From Bordetella avium (GTDB lineage Bacteria > Pseudomonadota > Gammaproteobacteria > Burkholderiales > Burkholderiaceae_B): 64,000 bases of DNA. Where the stretch lies: assembly GCF_034424645.1 (NCBI RefSeq), contig NZ_CP139969.1, positions 1 to 64,000 on the forward strand, given 5' to 3'. Positions 46,486 to 57,162 of the stretch are shown piece after piece (positions within the stretch are counted from its first letter, which is position 1; each line of letters opens with the position of its first letter). Below the pieces are notes generated by a model that was not told where the DNA came from, made no database searches, and saw only the letters and a list, made by a program, of their open reading frames with translations. The position numbers and the translations under genes are program-made.

Positions 46486-47640
46486 ATGCTGGTGGCCACA
46501 CTTCAATCACATGTCTCGAATCGCCTTTCCCTACCTGATCCTGCCGTGCCTGGCCAGGCTCTTGCCCAGGCAGATACCCCGAGTCTGGTACTCGACCTCG
46601 ATGTTTTCGAGGCTAATCTGGGGCTAATGCAGCAATGGGCCGACCGTCATGGCCTTGCTTTGCGTCCCCATGCCAAAGCACACAAATGTCCCGAGATTGC
46701 GCGGCGTCAGCTTGCGCTGGGCGCGCGCGGCATCTGTTGTCAAAAAGTCAGCGAAGCCCTGCCCTTTCTTGACGCGGGCATACGCGATATTCACATCAGC
46801 AATGAAGTCGTGGGGCCGGCCAAGCTGGCCTTGCTGGCGCAGCTCGCCTTGCGCGCCGACGTCAGTGTGTGTGTGGATAACATGAGCAATCTGCATGCGC
46901 TGGCGGCCGCGGTGGCGCAGGTCGGCGCCCGCATCACCGTGCTGGTCGAGGTCGATGTCGGCCAGGGGCGCTGCGGCGTGACAGACGATCACGACGTGCT
47001 GGCGCTGGCGCGGGCAGCCGAAGCCATGCAGGGCTTGCGCTTTGGCGGTTTGCAGGCCTATCACGGCGCGATGCAGCATGTGCGCAGCCACGCCGAGCGC
47101 GCCGCCATGAGCGCTCAGGCGGCCATCCGCGCAGCCGGCTACGCCTCCTTGCTGCGTGCCTACGGCATCACCTGCGAGCGCATTACGGGCGGCGGCACCG
47201 GCAGCGCCGAGTTCGACGCAGCCAGCGGCGTTTATACCGAATTGCAGGCCGGTTCCTATGCCTTCATGGATGCCGATTACGGCGCCAATGAGTGGTCGGA
47301 CACGCTGTCTTTCGGCACGAGTCTGTTTCTGCTCTCCACGGTCATGAGCACGCCCGCGCCCGAGCGCGTCGTACTCGACGCCGGTCTGAAATCCACCACT
47401 ATCGAGTGCGGTCTTCCCCGTATTCAAGGCCGGCCCGGTCTGGTCTATGCCGCCGCCAACGACGAGCACGGCGTGGTGCGCGTGCAGGATGGGGCGCAGG
47501 CTCCGGCCTTGGGCGAGGTGCTCAAGCTGGTCGTCCCGCATGTCGATCCCTGCTTCAATCTGCACGACACGCTGGTGACCTATCGCGACGATACTGTCGT
47601 GGGGCTGTGGCCCATTGCCGCGCGCGGCCTGAGCCGTTAG
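46486..47640 (+). CDS. D-threonine aldolase/D-serine dehydratase-like PLP enzyme
   Basis: This 384-residue fold-type III PLP enzyme has an alanine racemase-like N-terminal barrel with the PLP lysine in RPHAKAHKCPEIA (Lys64) and a C-terminal metal site HVDPCFNLHD near His352 and Asp354. The His-x-Asp pair matches metal-dependent D-threonine aldolases better than zinc D-serine dehydratases, which use His-x-Cys. GGGTGSAEFD and LQAGSYAFMDADY are family motifs. The start is uncertain (ATG at 46486, or further upstream to 46414). It is followed by an aminotransferase gene 118 bases away, but a joint pathway is not evident. Confidence 0.82.
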   Translation: MLVATLQSHVSNRLSLPDPAVPGQALAQADTPSLVLDLDVFEANLGLMQQWADRHGLALRPHAKAHKCPEIARRQLALGARGICCQKVSEALPFLDAGIRDIHISNEVVGPAKLALLAQLALRADVSVCVDNMSNLHALAAAVAQVGARITVLVEVDVGQGRCGVTDDHDVLALARAAEAMQGLRFGGLQAYHGAMQHVRSHAERAAMSAQAAIRAAGYASLLRAYGITCERITGGGTGSAEFDAASGVYTELQAGSYAFMDADYGANEWSDTLSFGTSLFLLSTVMSTPAPERVVLDAGLKSTTIECGLPRIQGRPGLVYAAANDEHGVVRVQDGAQAPALGEVLKLVVPHVDPCFNLHDTLVTYRDDTVVGLWPIAARGLSR

Positions 47641-47758
47641 GCCGGGCGAGCGTGGTATTTCCGCACTGAGGCCTTGCGGGGGTGGCCCTTGTTACTTGGC
47701 TCTTGCCCCAAGGTGCTAAATTTCAGGTTTCCTCCCTGTTTATTTTTGCGGAACCGCC

Positions 47759-48949
47759 ATGGAATTCAGCCAGTTGAATGTCAAGACCCTCATGGAGATC
47801 ACCTCCCGCCCGGACCTCGTGTTCGTGCGCGGTCAGGGGTCCTGGCTGGAGGACCATTCGGGCAAGCAGTATCTGGATTTCGTGCAGGGCTGGGCGGTCA
47901 ACGCGCTGGGCCATTGCGCGCCTGAAATGCAGCGTGCGCTGCAAGAGCAGGCCGGTCTGCTGATGAACCCCTCTCCGGCGTTTTACAACCTGCCCTCGCT
48001 GGAGCTGGCCAAACGTTTGACCGAAAGCTCGGTGTTTGACCGGGTGTTCTTCGCCAACAGTGGCGCCGAAGCCAATGAAGGCGCCATCAAGCTGGCGCGC
48101 AAATGGGGCCGTGTGCACCGCAACGGCGCTTACAAGATCATCACGATGGACCATGGTTTTCATGGCCGCACCCTGGCCACCATGTCGGCGTCGGGCAAGC
48201 CGGGCTGGGACACCATGTTCGCGCCGCAGGTCGAAGGTTTCCCCAAGGCCGACCTGAATGATCTGGACTCGGTTCGCGCCCTGATCGACGCGCAGACCGT
48301 GGCCATCATGCTCGAGCCTGTGCAAGGCGAAGCGGGCGTCATCCCGGCCTCGCGTGAATTCATGCAGGGCCTGCGCAAGCTGGCCGACGAGCATGGCATC
48401 TTGCTGATTGTCGACGAAGTGCAGACCGGCATGGGCCGTACCGGCACCCTGTATGCCTACGAGCAGTTCGGCGTCATTCCGGACATCATGACGCTGGGCA
48501 AGGGTATTGGCGGCGGCGTGCCCCTGGCGGCCCTGCTTGCGCGTGAATCGGTCAGCGTGTTCTCGCATGGTGAACAGGGCGGAACCTATAACGGCAACCC
48601 GTTGTGCGCGGCCGTGGGCGTGGCGGTTTTTGATACCCTGGATGCGCCGGGTTTCCTGGATGCCGTGCAGGCCCGCGGCAAGCAGTTGTCGGAAGGCCTG
48701 CTGACGCTGTCGGACAAGTTTGGTCTGGAAGGCGAACGCGGCATGGGGCTGCTGCGCGCGCTCAAACTGGATGGCGATTACGGCCCGGACATCGTCGAGG
48801 CGGCGCGCAAGCTGGAGCCGCAAGGCCTGCTGCTCAATGCGCCGCGCGGCAATCTGCTGCGCTTCATGCCTGCTCTGAATGTCACCGAGGCTGAAACGGC
48901 GACCCTGCTCGAACAGCTCGACCACCTGATCACCACCGTTCGCAACTAA
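47759..48949 (+). CDS. argD: Acetylornithine aminotransferase-like class III aminotransferase
   Basis: The 396-residue PLP enzyme is of the ArgD/acetylornithine aminotransferase type, which uses acetylornithine or succinyldiaminopimelate with 2-oxoglutarate. It has [50 protein letters not shown] and the PLP lysine in [16 protein letters not shown] (Lys248). It has the usual family length and is followed by a strong hairpin. No other arginine gene is adjacent, so other omega-amino substrates cannot be excluded. Confidence 0.88.
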   Translation: MEFSQLNVKTLMEITSRPDLVFVRGQGSWLEDHSGKQYLDFVQGWAVNALGHCAPEMQRALQEQAGLLMNPSPAFYNLPSLELAKRLTESSVFDRVFFANSGAEANEGAIKLARKWGRVHRNGAYKIITMDHGFHGRTLATMSASGKPGWDTMFAPQVEGFPKADLNDLDSVRALIDAQTVAIMLEPVQGEAGVIPASREFMQGLRKLADEHGILLIVDEVQTGMGRTGTLYAYEQFGVIPDIMTLGKGIGGGVPLAALLARESVSVFSHGEQGGTYNGNPLCAAVGVAVFDTLDAPGFLDAVQARGKQLSEGLLTLSDKFGLEGERGMGLLRALKLDGDYGPDIVEAARKLEPQGLLLNAPRGNLLRFMPALNVTEAETATLLEQLDHLITTVRN

Positions 48950-48964
48950 GCTTCTTATCGGCGC

Positions 48965-48998
48965 CAGGACAGCCGCTTCAAGCGGCTGTCCTGCTTTC
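48965..48998 (+). terminator. Terminator hairpin after argD
   Basis: CAGGACAGCCGCTT (48965-48978) pairs perfectly with AAGCGGCTGTCCTG (48980-48993) around one base (in practice a small loop), followed by CTTTC. The T tract is short, but the stem is long and the position, 16 bases after the stop, fits. Confidence 0.7.
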
Positions 48999-49008
48999 TG
49001 GAGTGCCT

Positions 49009-49254
49009 ATGTCCGCCACCGAGGACTTTCGCCCCGGCGTCTACCGCCATTACAAGGGCCAACATTACCTGGCGCTGGGTCTGGCCCGTGCCGATGAGAC
49101 CGACGATATCGTGGTCGTCTATGTGCGGCTGTATCCGCGCGGCGGTCTGCCCATGAATACCCGCTTGCTGCGCATCTGGAACGAAACCGTAAGCACCGAA
49201 GCCGGCGAGCTGCCGCGTTTCGCTTATGTGGGCCCGGCCAGCCCCGCTGTTTAA
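49009..49254 (+). CDS. DUF1653 family small protein
   Basis: This 81-residue protein matches the DUF1653 family: FRPGVYRHYKGQHYLALGLARADETDDIVVVYVRLY and RIWNETVSTEAGELPRFAYVG. Such proteins are small beta-rich domains of unknown function and are widespread in proteobacteria. The ATG at 49009 has CTGGAG just upstream; a GTG at 49003 is less likely. It stands alone between argD and the convergent liu cluster. Confidence 0.85.
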   Translation: MSATEDFRPGVYRHYKGQHYLALGLARADETDDIVVVYVRLYPRGGLPMNTRLLRIWNETVSTEAGELPRFAYVGPASPAV

Positions 49255-49273
49255 GGGGGCTCGGCCATTTGAT

Positions 49274-49293
49274 GGACCCGTCTTGATGGGTCC
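49274..49293. terminator. Possible bidirectional terminator between DUF1653 gene and liuD
   Basis: GGACCC (49274-49279) is inverse to GGGTCC (49288-49293), followed on the plus strand by GTCTTGCTT. The two halves also form imperfect direct repeats (GATGG...GTCTTG twice). It lies between two convergent stops 46 bases apart. Confidence 0.45.
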
Positions 49294-49300
49294 GTCTTGC

Positions 49301-51307
49301 TTACCCGCCGTCGGCGGCCAGGGCGATGAGCGCCACCCCTTCGGCTACTTGGTCGCCCACGGCATAGAACACATCGGCCACCTCGCCTGCTGCCGGCGCT
49401 GTGATGGTGTGCTCCATCTTCATGGCCTCCATGACCAGTAGGGGCTGGCCTTTCTCGACTTTGTCGCCCGCCTTGGCGGAGATGGCGATGATCTTGCCCG
49501 GCATGGGGGCCGTGAGGCCGCCGGCGTGACCCTCATGGCCTTCTCCGTGATGCGCGTGCTGACGCTCCAGCACCACCGAGCCGCCGTTGCGAAAGACATG
49601 GGCGTGCGCGCCATGCAGCACGACCTTGCCGCTTACGTCGCGGCCGTCCAGCGTCACGCGGACGGCCTGATCGGCCTGCGCACGCCAGCGCAGAGTGGCG
49701 GATAGGCCGTCAAGGGTGATCAGCCAGCCCTGCGGGTTGCGCTGTAGCGCCACCTCGCGGATGTCGCCCTGATCCTGCCACCGCAGCCTGCGTTGATAAT
49801 GGCCACCCAGGCGCCAGCCATCGCAAGCGTCCCAGGGGTCTGCCGAGGGTGTGCCGGCTTGCTTGTCGCTGGCCAGCCCTTCGTGCGCCAGAACGGCCAC
49901 GCTGGCCAGGGCCAATGTGGCCAGATCGGCTGGCGGGGTGTCGGGCAGCAGGCTTGTCCGCTGGCGTTCGATCAGGCCGGTATCGAGATCGGCGCTGGCG
50001 AAGGCGGTATCGGTCATCAGGCGCGTCAGGAACGCGATATTGGTCTGTACGCCTACGACCTGCGTTTGCGCCAATGCCTGCACCATGCGAGCGCGCGCCT
50101 GATCACGGTTTTCGCCATGGACGATGAGCTTGGCGATCATGGGATCGTAATAAGGCGTGATGGTGTCGCCCATGCGCACGCCACCATCCACCCGGATATC
50201 GCCGTTGGCGAAAGCGCTATGCGCAGGCAGCGCCAGATAGGCGAGCGTGCCGATAGACGGCAGAAAACCCTTTTCGGGGTTCTCGGCATAGATGCGGGCC
50301 TCGATGGCGTGGCCGTCGATGCGCAGGTCTTCCTGTCTGAGCGGCAGCGGCTGGCCTGCGGCAACCCGTAGTTGCCACTCCACCAGATCGAGGCCCGTGA
50401 TCATTTCGGTCACCGGATGTTCGACCTGCAACCTTGTATTCATTTCCATGAAATAAAAGCGGCCATCGGACTCGACGATGAACTCTACCGTGCCCGCGCC
50501 GACATAGTCCACGGCACGCGCCGCCGCCACGGCGGCCTCGCCCATCGCCTGGCGGCGTTCGGGCGTCATGCCGGGTGCGGGCGCTTCTTCGATCACTTTC
50601 TGGTGACGGCGTTGCACCGAACAATCGCGCTCGAAGAGATAGACGCACTGGCCATGACTGTCGGCGAATACCTGGATTTCGATGTGACGCGGTTTTTGCA
50701 GATAGCGTTCGATCAAGACACGGTCATCGCCGAAACTGGCCCTTGCCTCGCGCTGGCAGGAAGCCAGTGCTTCGAGAAAGGCGGCGCTGGACTCGACCAC
50801 GCGCATGCCTTTCCCACCACCGCCTGCGCTGGCCTTGATGAGCACCGGGTAGCCGATCTTGTCGGCCTCGGCGCGCAGAAACTCCGGGTCCTGACGCTCA
50901 CCGTGGTAACCCGGCACCAGCGGAACACCGGCGCGCTCCATCAGCGCCTTGGCCGCCGATTTGCTGCCCATTGCGGCGATCGCCGATGCAGGGGGGCCGA
51001 CAAACACAATGCCGGCTTGGGCGGCCGCTTGCGCGAAGGCTTCGTTCTCGGAAAGAAAGCCATAGCCCGGATGAATGGCCTGCGCGCCGCTGTCGCGAGC
51101 CGCCTGCAAAATAGCGTCAGCGCGCAGATAGCTTGCGCGCGGCTCGGGGCCGCCGATAGGGAGAGCCATGTCGCAGGCCGCGACATGGCGCGCGTCGGCG
51201 TCGGCATCGGAATAGACCGCCACTGTGCGCATGCCCAGACGGCGGGCGGTGGCGGCGACACGGCAGGCGATTTCGCCGCGATTGGCAATCAAGAGCGTGG
51301 TGAACAC
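49301..51307 (-). CDS. liuD: Methylcrotonyl-CoA carboxylase alpha (biotin) subunit
   Basis: The 668-residue subunit carboxylates its biotin with ATP and bicarbonate for the leucine pathway enzyme MCC. It has the biotin carboxylase domain (TLLIANRGEIACRVAATARRLG, HPGYGFLSENEAFA, KASAGGGGKGMRVV, FYFMEMNTRLQVEHPVTE), a linker domain and a biotinyl domain with the biotin lysine in VMEAMKMEH (about Lys630). The GTG at 51307 is chosen because AAGGAG lies six bases upstream and it yields the standard N-terminus FTTLLIANRGE. It follows liuB by 25 bases with no liuC between them. Confidence 0.9.
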   Translation of the reverse strand: MFTTLLIANRGEIACRVAATARRLGMRTVAVYSDADADARHVAACDMALPIGGPEPRASYLRADAILQAARDSGAQAIHPGYGFLSENEAFAQAAAQAGIVFVGPPASAIAAMGSKSAAKALMERAGVPLVPGYHGERQDPEFLRAEADKIGYPVLIKASAGGGGKGMRVVESSAAFLEALASCQREARASFGDDRVLIERYLQKPRHIEIQVFADSHGQCVYLFERDCSVQRRHQKVIEEAPAPGMTPERRQAMGEAAVAAARAVDYVGAGTVEFIVESDGRFYFMEMNTRLQVEHPVTEMITGLDLVEWQLRVAAGQPLPLRQEDLRIDGHAIEARIYAENPEKGFLPSIGTLAYLALPAHSAFANGDIRVDGGVRMGDTITPYYDPMIAKLIVHGENRDQARARMVQALAQTQVVGVQTNIAFLTRLMTDTAFASADLDTGLIERQRTSLLPDTPPADLATLALASVAVLAHEGLASDKQAGTPSADPWDACDGWRLGGHYQRRLRWQDQGDIREVALQRNPQGWLITLDGLSATLRWRAQADQAVRVTLDGRDVSGKVVLHGAHAHVFRNGGSVVLERQHAHHGEGHEGHAGGLTAPMPGKIIAISAKAGDKVEKGQPLLVMEAMKMEHTITAPAAGEVADVFYAVGDQVAEGVALIALAADGG

Positions 51308-51332
51308 GGGCGACTCCTTGGCTCGGCGTGGC

Positions 51333-52940
51333 TTACATGCGGAACACGCCGAAACGCGTGTCTTCGATCGGTGCATTCAGGGCGGCAGACAGCGCCAGGC
51401 TCAACACACGGCGTGTGTCTGCCGGCGCAATGATGCCGTCGTCCCACAGGCGGGCCGTGGCGTAATACGGATGGCCTTCACGCTCGTACTGCTCGCGGAT
51501 CGGTGCTTTGAAGGTCTCTTCTTCGTCTGCGCTCCATTGGCCGCCACGGCTTTCGATGCCGTCGCGCTTGACGGTGGCCAGCACACTGGCGGCCTGTTCG
51601 CCCCCCATGACGGAAATACGTGCATTGGGCCACATGAACAGCAGGCGTGGCGAGTAAGCGCGTCCGCACATGCCGTAGTTGCCCGCGCCAAAAGAGCCGC
51701 CGATCAGAACGGTGAACTTGGGCACACTAGCCGTCGCCACGGCCGTCACCATCTTGGCGCCATGACGTGCAATACCTTCGTTTTCGTACTTTCTGCCGAC
51801 CATGAAACCGGTGATATTCTGTAGAAACACCAGGGGTATTTTTCGTTGTGTGCACAACTCAATAAAGTGGGCGCCTTTCTGCGCCGACTCGGAAAACAGG
51901 ATGCCGTTGTTGGCCACGATGCCGACAGGCATGCCATGAATATGCGCAAAACCGGTTACCAGCGTGGTGCCATAACGGGCCTTGAATTCGTCGAATTCCG
52001 AAGCGTCGACAATGCGTGCGATCACTTCGCGCACGTCGAAAGGCTTGCGTGTGTCGGCCGGGATGATGCCGTTCAATTCAGACGGGTCATAGCGGGGCGG
52101 GCGGGCTTCGGCCAGAGCCAGCGGTTGCGGTTTTTTCCGGTTCAGGCGGGCTACCGCATTGCGCGCCAATTGCAGCGCATGGCCATCATTGGCGGCCAGA
52201 TGATCGGCCACACCCGACAGGCGCGTGTGAACGTCGCCGCCACCCAGGTCCTCGGCGCTGACCTCTTCGCCGGTCGCGGCCTTGACGAGGGGAGGGCCGC
52301 CTAAAAAGATGGTGCCCTGATTTTTCACGATGATGGATTCATCGCTCATGGCGGGCACATAGGCGCCACCTGCCGTGCAGGAACCCATCACGACGGCAAT
52401 CTGCGCGATGCCTTGCGATGACATCACGGCCTGGTTGTAGAAGATGCGGCCGAAGTGGTCTCGATCAGGAAACACCTCGTCCTGACGTGGCAGATTGGCG
52501 CCGCCCGAGTCCACCAGATACACGCAGGGCAAGTGATTCTGCGCCGCAATTTCCTGGGCGCGCAGATGCTTTTTGACCGTCATGGGATAGTAGGTGCCAC
52601 CCTTGACGGTGGCATCGTTGCAGACGATCACGCATTCGGTGCCGGCGATGCGGCCAATGCCCGTGATGATGCCGGCGCCAGGCGCTTCGCCGTCATACAT
52701 GCCGTGGGCGGCCAGCGGCGAGAGTTCAAGAAAGGGGCTGCCAGGATCGACCAGCTGTTCGACGCGCTCGCGCGGCAGCAGCTTGCCACGCGCCACGTGC
52801 TTGGCGCGCGCATTGTCATTGCCGCCTAATGCGGTGACGGTGAGGTGGCGGTTGAGGTCGTCGAGAGCCGTTTGCATCGCGCTCGTATTGGCTGCGAAAT
52901 CGGCGCCGCGCGTATCGATGCGGGATTCGATGATGGGCAT
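51333..52940 (-). CDS. liuB: Methylcrotonyl-CoA carboxylase beta (carboxyltransferase) subunit
   Basis: The 535-residue carboxyltransferase subunit transfers CO2 from biotin to 3-methylcrotonyl-CoA. It has [47 protein letters not shown], the two oxyanion-type glycine regions ([19 protein letters not shown] and [41 protein letters not shown]) and [10 protein letters not shown], all diagnostic of MCC beta. The ATG at 52940 gives the usual N-terminus; a longer extension would enter the hairpin region upstream. Confidence 0.93.
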   Translation of the reverse strand: MPIIESRIDTRGADFAANTSAMQTALDDLNRHLTVTALGGNDNARAKHVARGKLLPRERVEQLVDPGSPFLELSPLAAHGMYDGEAPGAGIITGIGRIAGTECVIVCNDATVKGGTYYPMTVKKHLRAQEIAAQNHLPCVYLVDSGGANLPRQDEVFPDRDHFGRIFYNQAVMSSQGIAQIAVVMGSCTAGGAYVPAMSDESIIVKNQGTIFLGGPPLVKAATGEEVSAEDLGGGDVHTRLSGVADHLAANDGHALQLARNAVARLNRKKPQPLALAEARPPRYDPSELNGIIPADTRKPFDVREVIARIVDASEFDEFKARYGTTLVTGFAHIHGMPVGIVANNGILFSESAQKGAHFIELCTQRKIPLVFLQNITGFMVGRKYENEGIARHGAKMVTAVATASVPKFTVLIGGSFGAGNYGMCGRAYSPRLLFMWPNARISVMGGEQAASVLATVKRDGIESRGGQWSADEEETFKAPIREQYEREGHPYYATARLWDDGIIAPADTRRVLSLALSAALNAPIEDTRFGVFRM

Positions 52941-52967
52941 GGCCGTCCTGGCTGGAGGTTGGAGAGA

Positions 52968-53020
52968 CCGCGCCCGCAAAGGGCGCGGAGCAGCCGGCCC
53001 CCTGCGGCAGGGGCGCCGGC
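52968..53020 (-). other. Two adjacent strong hairpins inside the liu operon
   Basis: The first is CCGCGCCC (52968-52975), loop GCAAA, GGGCGCGG (52981-52988). The second pairs GCCGGC (52993-52998) plus CCCCTG with CAGGGG plus GCCGGC (53015-53020), with a CGG loop and one bulged base. They fill most of the 89-base gap between the acetyltransferase stop and liuB. Without T tracts they are more likely RNA-stability or processing elements than terminators. Confidence 0.6.
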
Positions 53021-53029
53021 CAGACTCGA

Positions 53030-54211
<1,182 letters not shown>

Positions 54212-54243
54212 GAGTTACTCCTTGAATGCAAGACAGGTGACGC

Positions 54244-54262
54244 GGTCCGGCCTTGCCGGACC
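54244..54262 (-). other. 8-bp hairpin between liuA and the thiolase gene
   Basis: GGTCCGGC (54244-54251), loop of three, GCCGGACC (54255-54262) is perfect. It lies in the 116-base gap between the stop of liuA and the thiolase start and has no T tract on the transcribed strand. It is another intercistronic structure like the pair before liuB. Confidence 0.5.
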
Positions 54263-54327
54263 CTGTCTGTATCGTAAAAGAAAAGCGGCGGCGCTCGCCT
54301 GTGATCTTGGATGGGGGCGAGGAAGGC

Positions 54328-55506
54328 TCAGGCCGTTTCGTTGAACAGTTCCCGGCCGATCAGCATGCGGCGGATTTCGCTGGTGCCCGCGCCGATTTCA
54401 TACAGTTTGGCGTCGCGCCACAGGCGGCCGACCGGGTATTCGTTGATATAGCCATTGCCGCCCAGCAGCTGGATGCCTTCGCCGGCCATCCAGGTGGCGC
54501 GCTCGGCGGTGTAGAGAATGAGCGCGGCGCAATCCTTGCGGACCTGGCGCACATGCTCGCGGCCCAGGCGGTCGAGATTTTTTCCCACGGTGTAGCAGAA
54601 AGCGCGGCTGGCTTGCAGCGTGGTGTACATATCGGCCATCTTGCCCTGGATGAGCTGGAATTCCCCGATGGCCTGGCCGAATTGCTTGCGGTCATGCACA
54701 TAAGGCACGGCCACATCCATGACGGCCTGCATGATGCCCAGCGGGCCGCCCGAGAGCACGGCGCGCTCGTAATCGAGGCCGCTCATCAGCACTTTTACGC
54801 CGCCATTGAGCTGGCCCAGGATGTTCTCGGCGGGCACCTCGCAATCCTGGAACACCAGCTCCCCGGTATGGCTGCCGCGCATGCCCAGCTTGTCGAGCTT
54901 TTGGGCGATAGAAAAGCCTTTGAAGCCCTTCTCGATCAGAAAGGCCGTGATGCCCCGCTGATGGGCTTCAGGATCGGTCTTGGCGTACACCACCAGGGTG
55001 TCGGCGTCGGGACCGTTGGTGATCCACATCTTGGTGCCGTTGAGGACGTAGCGGTCACCCTTTTTCTCGGCACGCAGGCGCATGCTGACCACATCGGAGC
55101 CTGCGCCAGGCTCACTCATGGCCAGCGCGCCGATGTGCTCGCCGGAGATGAGCTTGGGCAGATATTTGGCTTTTTGCGCCTCACTGCCGTTGCGATAGAT
55201 CTGATTGACGCACAGGTTCGAGTGCGCACCATAGGACAGGGCCACCGAGGCGCTGGCGCGCGAGAGTTCTTCCATGACCAGCATATGGGCCAGATAGCCC
55301 ATATTGGTGCCGCCGTATTCTTCGCTGACCGTCATGCCGAGCACGCCCAGATCGCCGAACTTGCGCCACAAATCCATCGGGAACTGATCATCGCGGTCGA
55401 TTTCGCCGGCGCGCGGCGCAATTTCACTCAGGGCGAAACTGCGCACGGCGTCGCGCAACATGTCCAGGTCCTCGCCCAGATCGAAGTTCAGGCCGGGAAG
55501 ATTCAT
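54328..55506 (-). CDS. liuA: Isovaleryl-CoA dehydrogenase
   Basis: The 392-residue flavoprotein oxidises isovaleryl-CoA to 3-methylcrotonyl-CoA, the first committed step of leucine degradation. It has [112 protein letters not shown], typical of the IVD branch of acyl-CoA dehydrogenases. The ATG at 55506 gives [14 protein letters not shown] LiuR-type operator lies at 55564-55583, about 60 bases upstream, so it is likely repressed by the adjacent regulator. Confidence 0.93.
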   Translation of the reverse strand: MNLPGLNFDLGEDLDMLRDAVRSFALSEIAPRAGEIDRDDQFPMDLWRKFGDLGVLGMTVSEEYGGTNMGYLAHMLVMEELSRASASVALSYGAHSNLCVNQIYRNGSEAQKAKYLPKLISGEHIGALAMSEPGAGSDVVSMRLRAEKKGDRYVLNGTKMWITNGPDADTLVVYAKTDPEAHQRGITAFLIEKGFKGFSIAQKLDKLGMRGSHTGELVFQDCEVPAENILGQLNGGVKVLMSGLDYERAVLSGGPLGIMQAVMDVAVPYVHDRKQFGQAIGEFQLIQGKMADMYTTLQASRAFCYTVGKNLDRLGREHVRQVRKDCAALILYTAERATWMAGEGIQLLGGNGYINEYPVGRLWRDAKLYEIGAGTSEIRRMLIGRELFNETA

Positions 55507-55563
55507 CGATGTCTCCGTTGTTTTGGGGGCGGGCCAGTTGGCGGTCATGGTGCAGTGCAAATA

Positions 55564-55583
55564 TTACGTTTACGTAAACGTAA
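55564..55583. promoter_or_regulatory. LiuR operator upstream of liuA (perfect 20-bp palindrome)
   Basis: TTACGTTTACGTAAACGTAA is identical to its reverse complement over 20 bases. It lies between liuR and liuA, about 58 bases before the liuA start. It shares its TTTACGTAAACGTAA core with the site upstream of liuR, and such TTACGTAAAC motifs are the known targets of LiuR-type MerR regulators. Confidence 0.88.
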
Positions 55584-55624
55584 GGATCACCGGGGTTTTC
55601 CCTAGATGCAGGCGGTTTGGACCC

Positions 55625-56005
55625 TCAGGTCTTGCTGGCGAGCAGTACCTGGCATTGCTGTTCCTGGGTGGCGATCTCGGCGAGGGTGTCATCGATGTCG
55701 CGCCGTTGCTGCTCCAGCATGGCCCGGTGTTGATTGAGCACTGCCAGGTACTGACGCAATTGCGCCTCGTTGTCGCTAGGGCCGTCATACATGTCGATGA
55801 GGCTGCAAATCTCCGACAGCTGCAGGCCTAGACGCTTGCCGCGCAGAGCGAGCTTGAGCCGGGTGCGATCGCGTGCGCCATAAATGCGGTTGCGGCCCTC
55901 GCGCTGCGGGCTGACGATGCCCTGATCCTCGTAAAAACGGATGGTGCGGGGCGTGATGTCGAACTCGCGCGCGAGTTCGGAGATGGTCCAGGTGGCTGAA
56001 GACAT
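55625..56005 (-). CDS. liuR: LiuR, MerR-family regulator of leucine degradation
   Basis: The 126-residue protein has a MerR helix-turn-helix (WTISELAREFDITPRTIRFYEDQGIVSP, about 6-33), RNRIYGARDRTRLKLALRGKRLGLQLSEI and a C-terminal coiled coil (residues about 80-115) for dimerisation. Short length and sequence fit LiuR, which senses pathway intermediates and controls liu genes. It lies upstream of liuA on the same strand and is divergent from a hydrolase gene; palindromic TTTACGTAAACGTAA sites flank it on both sides. Confidence 0.92.
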   Translation of the reverse strand: MSSATWTISELAREFDITPRTIRFYEDQGIVSPQREGRNRIYGARDRTRLKLALRGKRLGLQLSEICSLIDMYDGPSDNEAQLRQYLAVLNQHRAMLEQQRRDIDDTLAEIATQEQQCQVLLASKT

Positions 56006-56019
56006 GCTGCAAGTGGCAG

Positions 56020-56035
56020 TTTACGTAAACGTAAA
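56020..56035. promoter_or_regulatory. LiuR operator in the liuR/hydrolase divergent region
   Basis: TTTACGTAAACGTAAA (56020-56035) matches the core of the liuA-side palindrome. It lies 15 bases upstream of the liuR start and 43 bases upstream of the divergent hydrolase gene, so one site could control liuR itself and the hydrolase. Confidence 0.85.
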
Positions 56036-56077
56036 TTATGATGCCTGAACCAAGACGTCAAGCAGACAAGATTCAAG

Positions 56078-57139
56078 ATGAACGCCAACGAGCACAAGTT
56101 GCAATACCCCTGGGGCGAGTTCCAGCCCAAACCCGGCCAGGTCCAGGAAGTGGCGCCTGGGGTCAAATGGCTGCGCATGCCCCTGCCCTTTGCGCTGGAT
56201 CACATCAATCTCTGGCTGCTGCGCGACGAGATTGACGGCCGTCAGGGTTGGACCCTCGTCGATTGCGGCATTTCACGCGACGAGGTCCGCACGCTCTGGG
56301 AACAGATTTTCGAGCGCGAGCTCGATGGCCTGCCTGTGTTACGGGTGATGGTCACGCATATGCACCCGGATCACATCGGCCTGGCCGATTGGCTCTGCCA
56401 GCGCTGGCAGGCTCCCCTGTGGATAAGCATGACCGATTTCATGACGGCCTCTTATTGGTCCAGCCGTGCAGGCAATAGTGGCGCGGGCGGCCAGGGAGCG
56501 GTCGCGCATTTTGCCCGTCATGGCCTGATCGACCCGGATGCGCAGGCGCAGATCCGCGAGCGCGCCGGTTATTACGCCAATCTCGTGCCCCGTGTTCCAG
56601 GGCAGTTTCGCCGCATCATGGACGGCGATCTCATCCGTATCGGCGGGCGCGATTGGCGGGCCATCGTGGGCTATGGCCATGCGCCCGAGCATATGTCTTT
56701 CTATTGCGCCGATCCGGCCCTGCTGATTTCGGGCGATATGGTGCTGCCGCGCATTTCGACCAATGTCAGTGTCTTCGATCACGAACCTGAGGCGAATCCG
56801 CTGCCGCTTTATCTGCGTTCCTTGCAAGCCTATGCCGGCCTGTCGGCGGATACGCTGGTGCTGCCTTCACACGGCCGCCCCTTCCTGGGGCTGCATGAGC
56901 GTATCGCCCAGCAGAGGCAGCATCACGCCGAACGGCTGGCCGAGGTGTTGCAAGCCTGTGCGCAGGCTGAATGTTCCGCCACCGACATCGTGCCGGTGCT
57001 GTTTCATCGCAAACTGGACCTGCACCAGCTCACCTTTGCCCTGGGCGAAGCGTTGGCGCATTTGCATGCGCTTTACTTCGAGGGCAAGCTCAGGCGCATC
57101 TCGGGTGCTGATGGCATGGTGCGCTTTGTCGCGGCCTGA
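56078..57139 (+). CDS. Metallo-beta-lactamase-fold hydrolase under a LiuR operator
   Basis: The 353-residue protein has the metal-binding motif THMHPDH (His94, His96, Asp98, His99), further histidine/aspartate ligands in GYGHAPEHMSF and ISGDMVLP, and the late histidine in LPSHGRPF. The extended C-terminal helical part (HAERLAEVLQACAQ...DLHQLTFALGEALAHLHALYFEGKL) is that of glyoxalase II/LACTB2-like enzymes that often hydrolyse thioesters. Position beside liuR and its operator suggests a link to leucine degradation, for example clearing acyl-CoA thioesters, but this is inference. Confidence 0.87.
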   Translation: MNANEHKLQYPWGEFQPKPGQVQEVAPGVKWLRMPLPFALDHINLWLLRDEIDGRQGWTLVDCGISRDEVRTLWEQIFERELDGLPVLRVMVTHMHPDHIGLADWLCQRWQAPLWISMTDFMTASYWSSRAGNSGAGGQGAVAHFARHGLIDPDAQAQIRERAGYYANLVPRVPGQFRRIMDGDLIRIGGRDWRAIVGYGHAPEHMSFYCADPALLISGDMVLPRISTNVSVFDHEPEANPLPLYLRSLQAYAGLSADTLVLPSHGRPFLGLHERIAQQRQHHAERLAEVLQACAQAECSATDIVPVLFHRKLDLHQLTFALGEALAHLHALYFEGKLRRISGADGMVRFVAA

Positions 57140-57162
57140 GCCTTGTCCTTGCGTGCCGGGCT

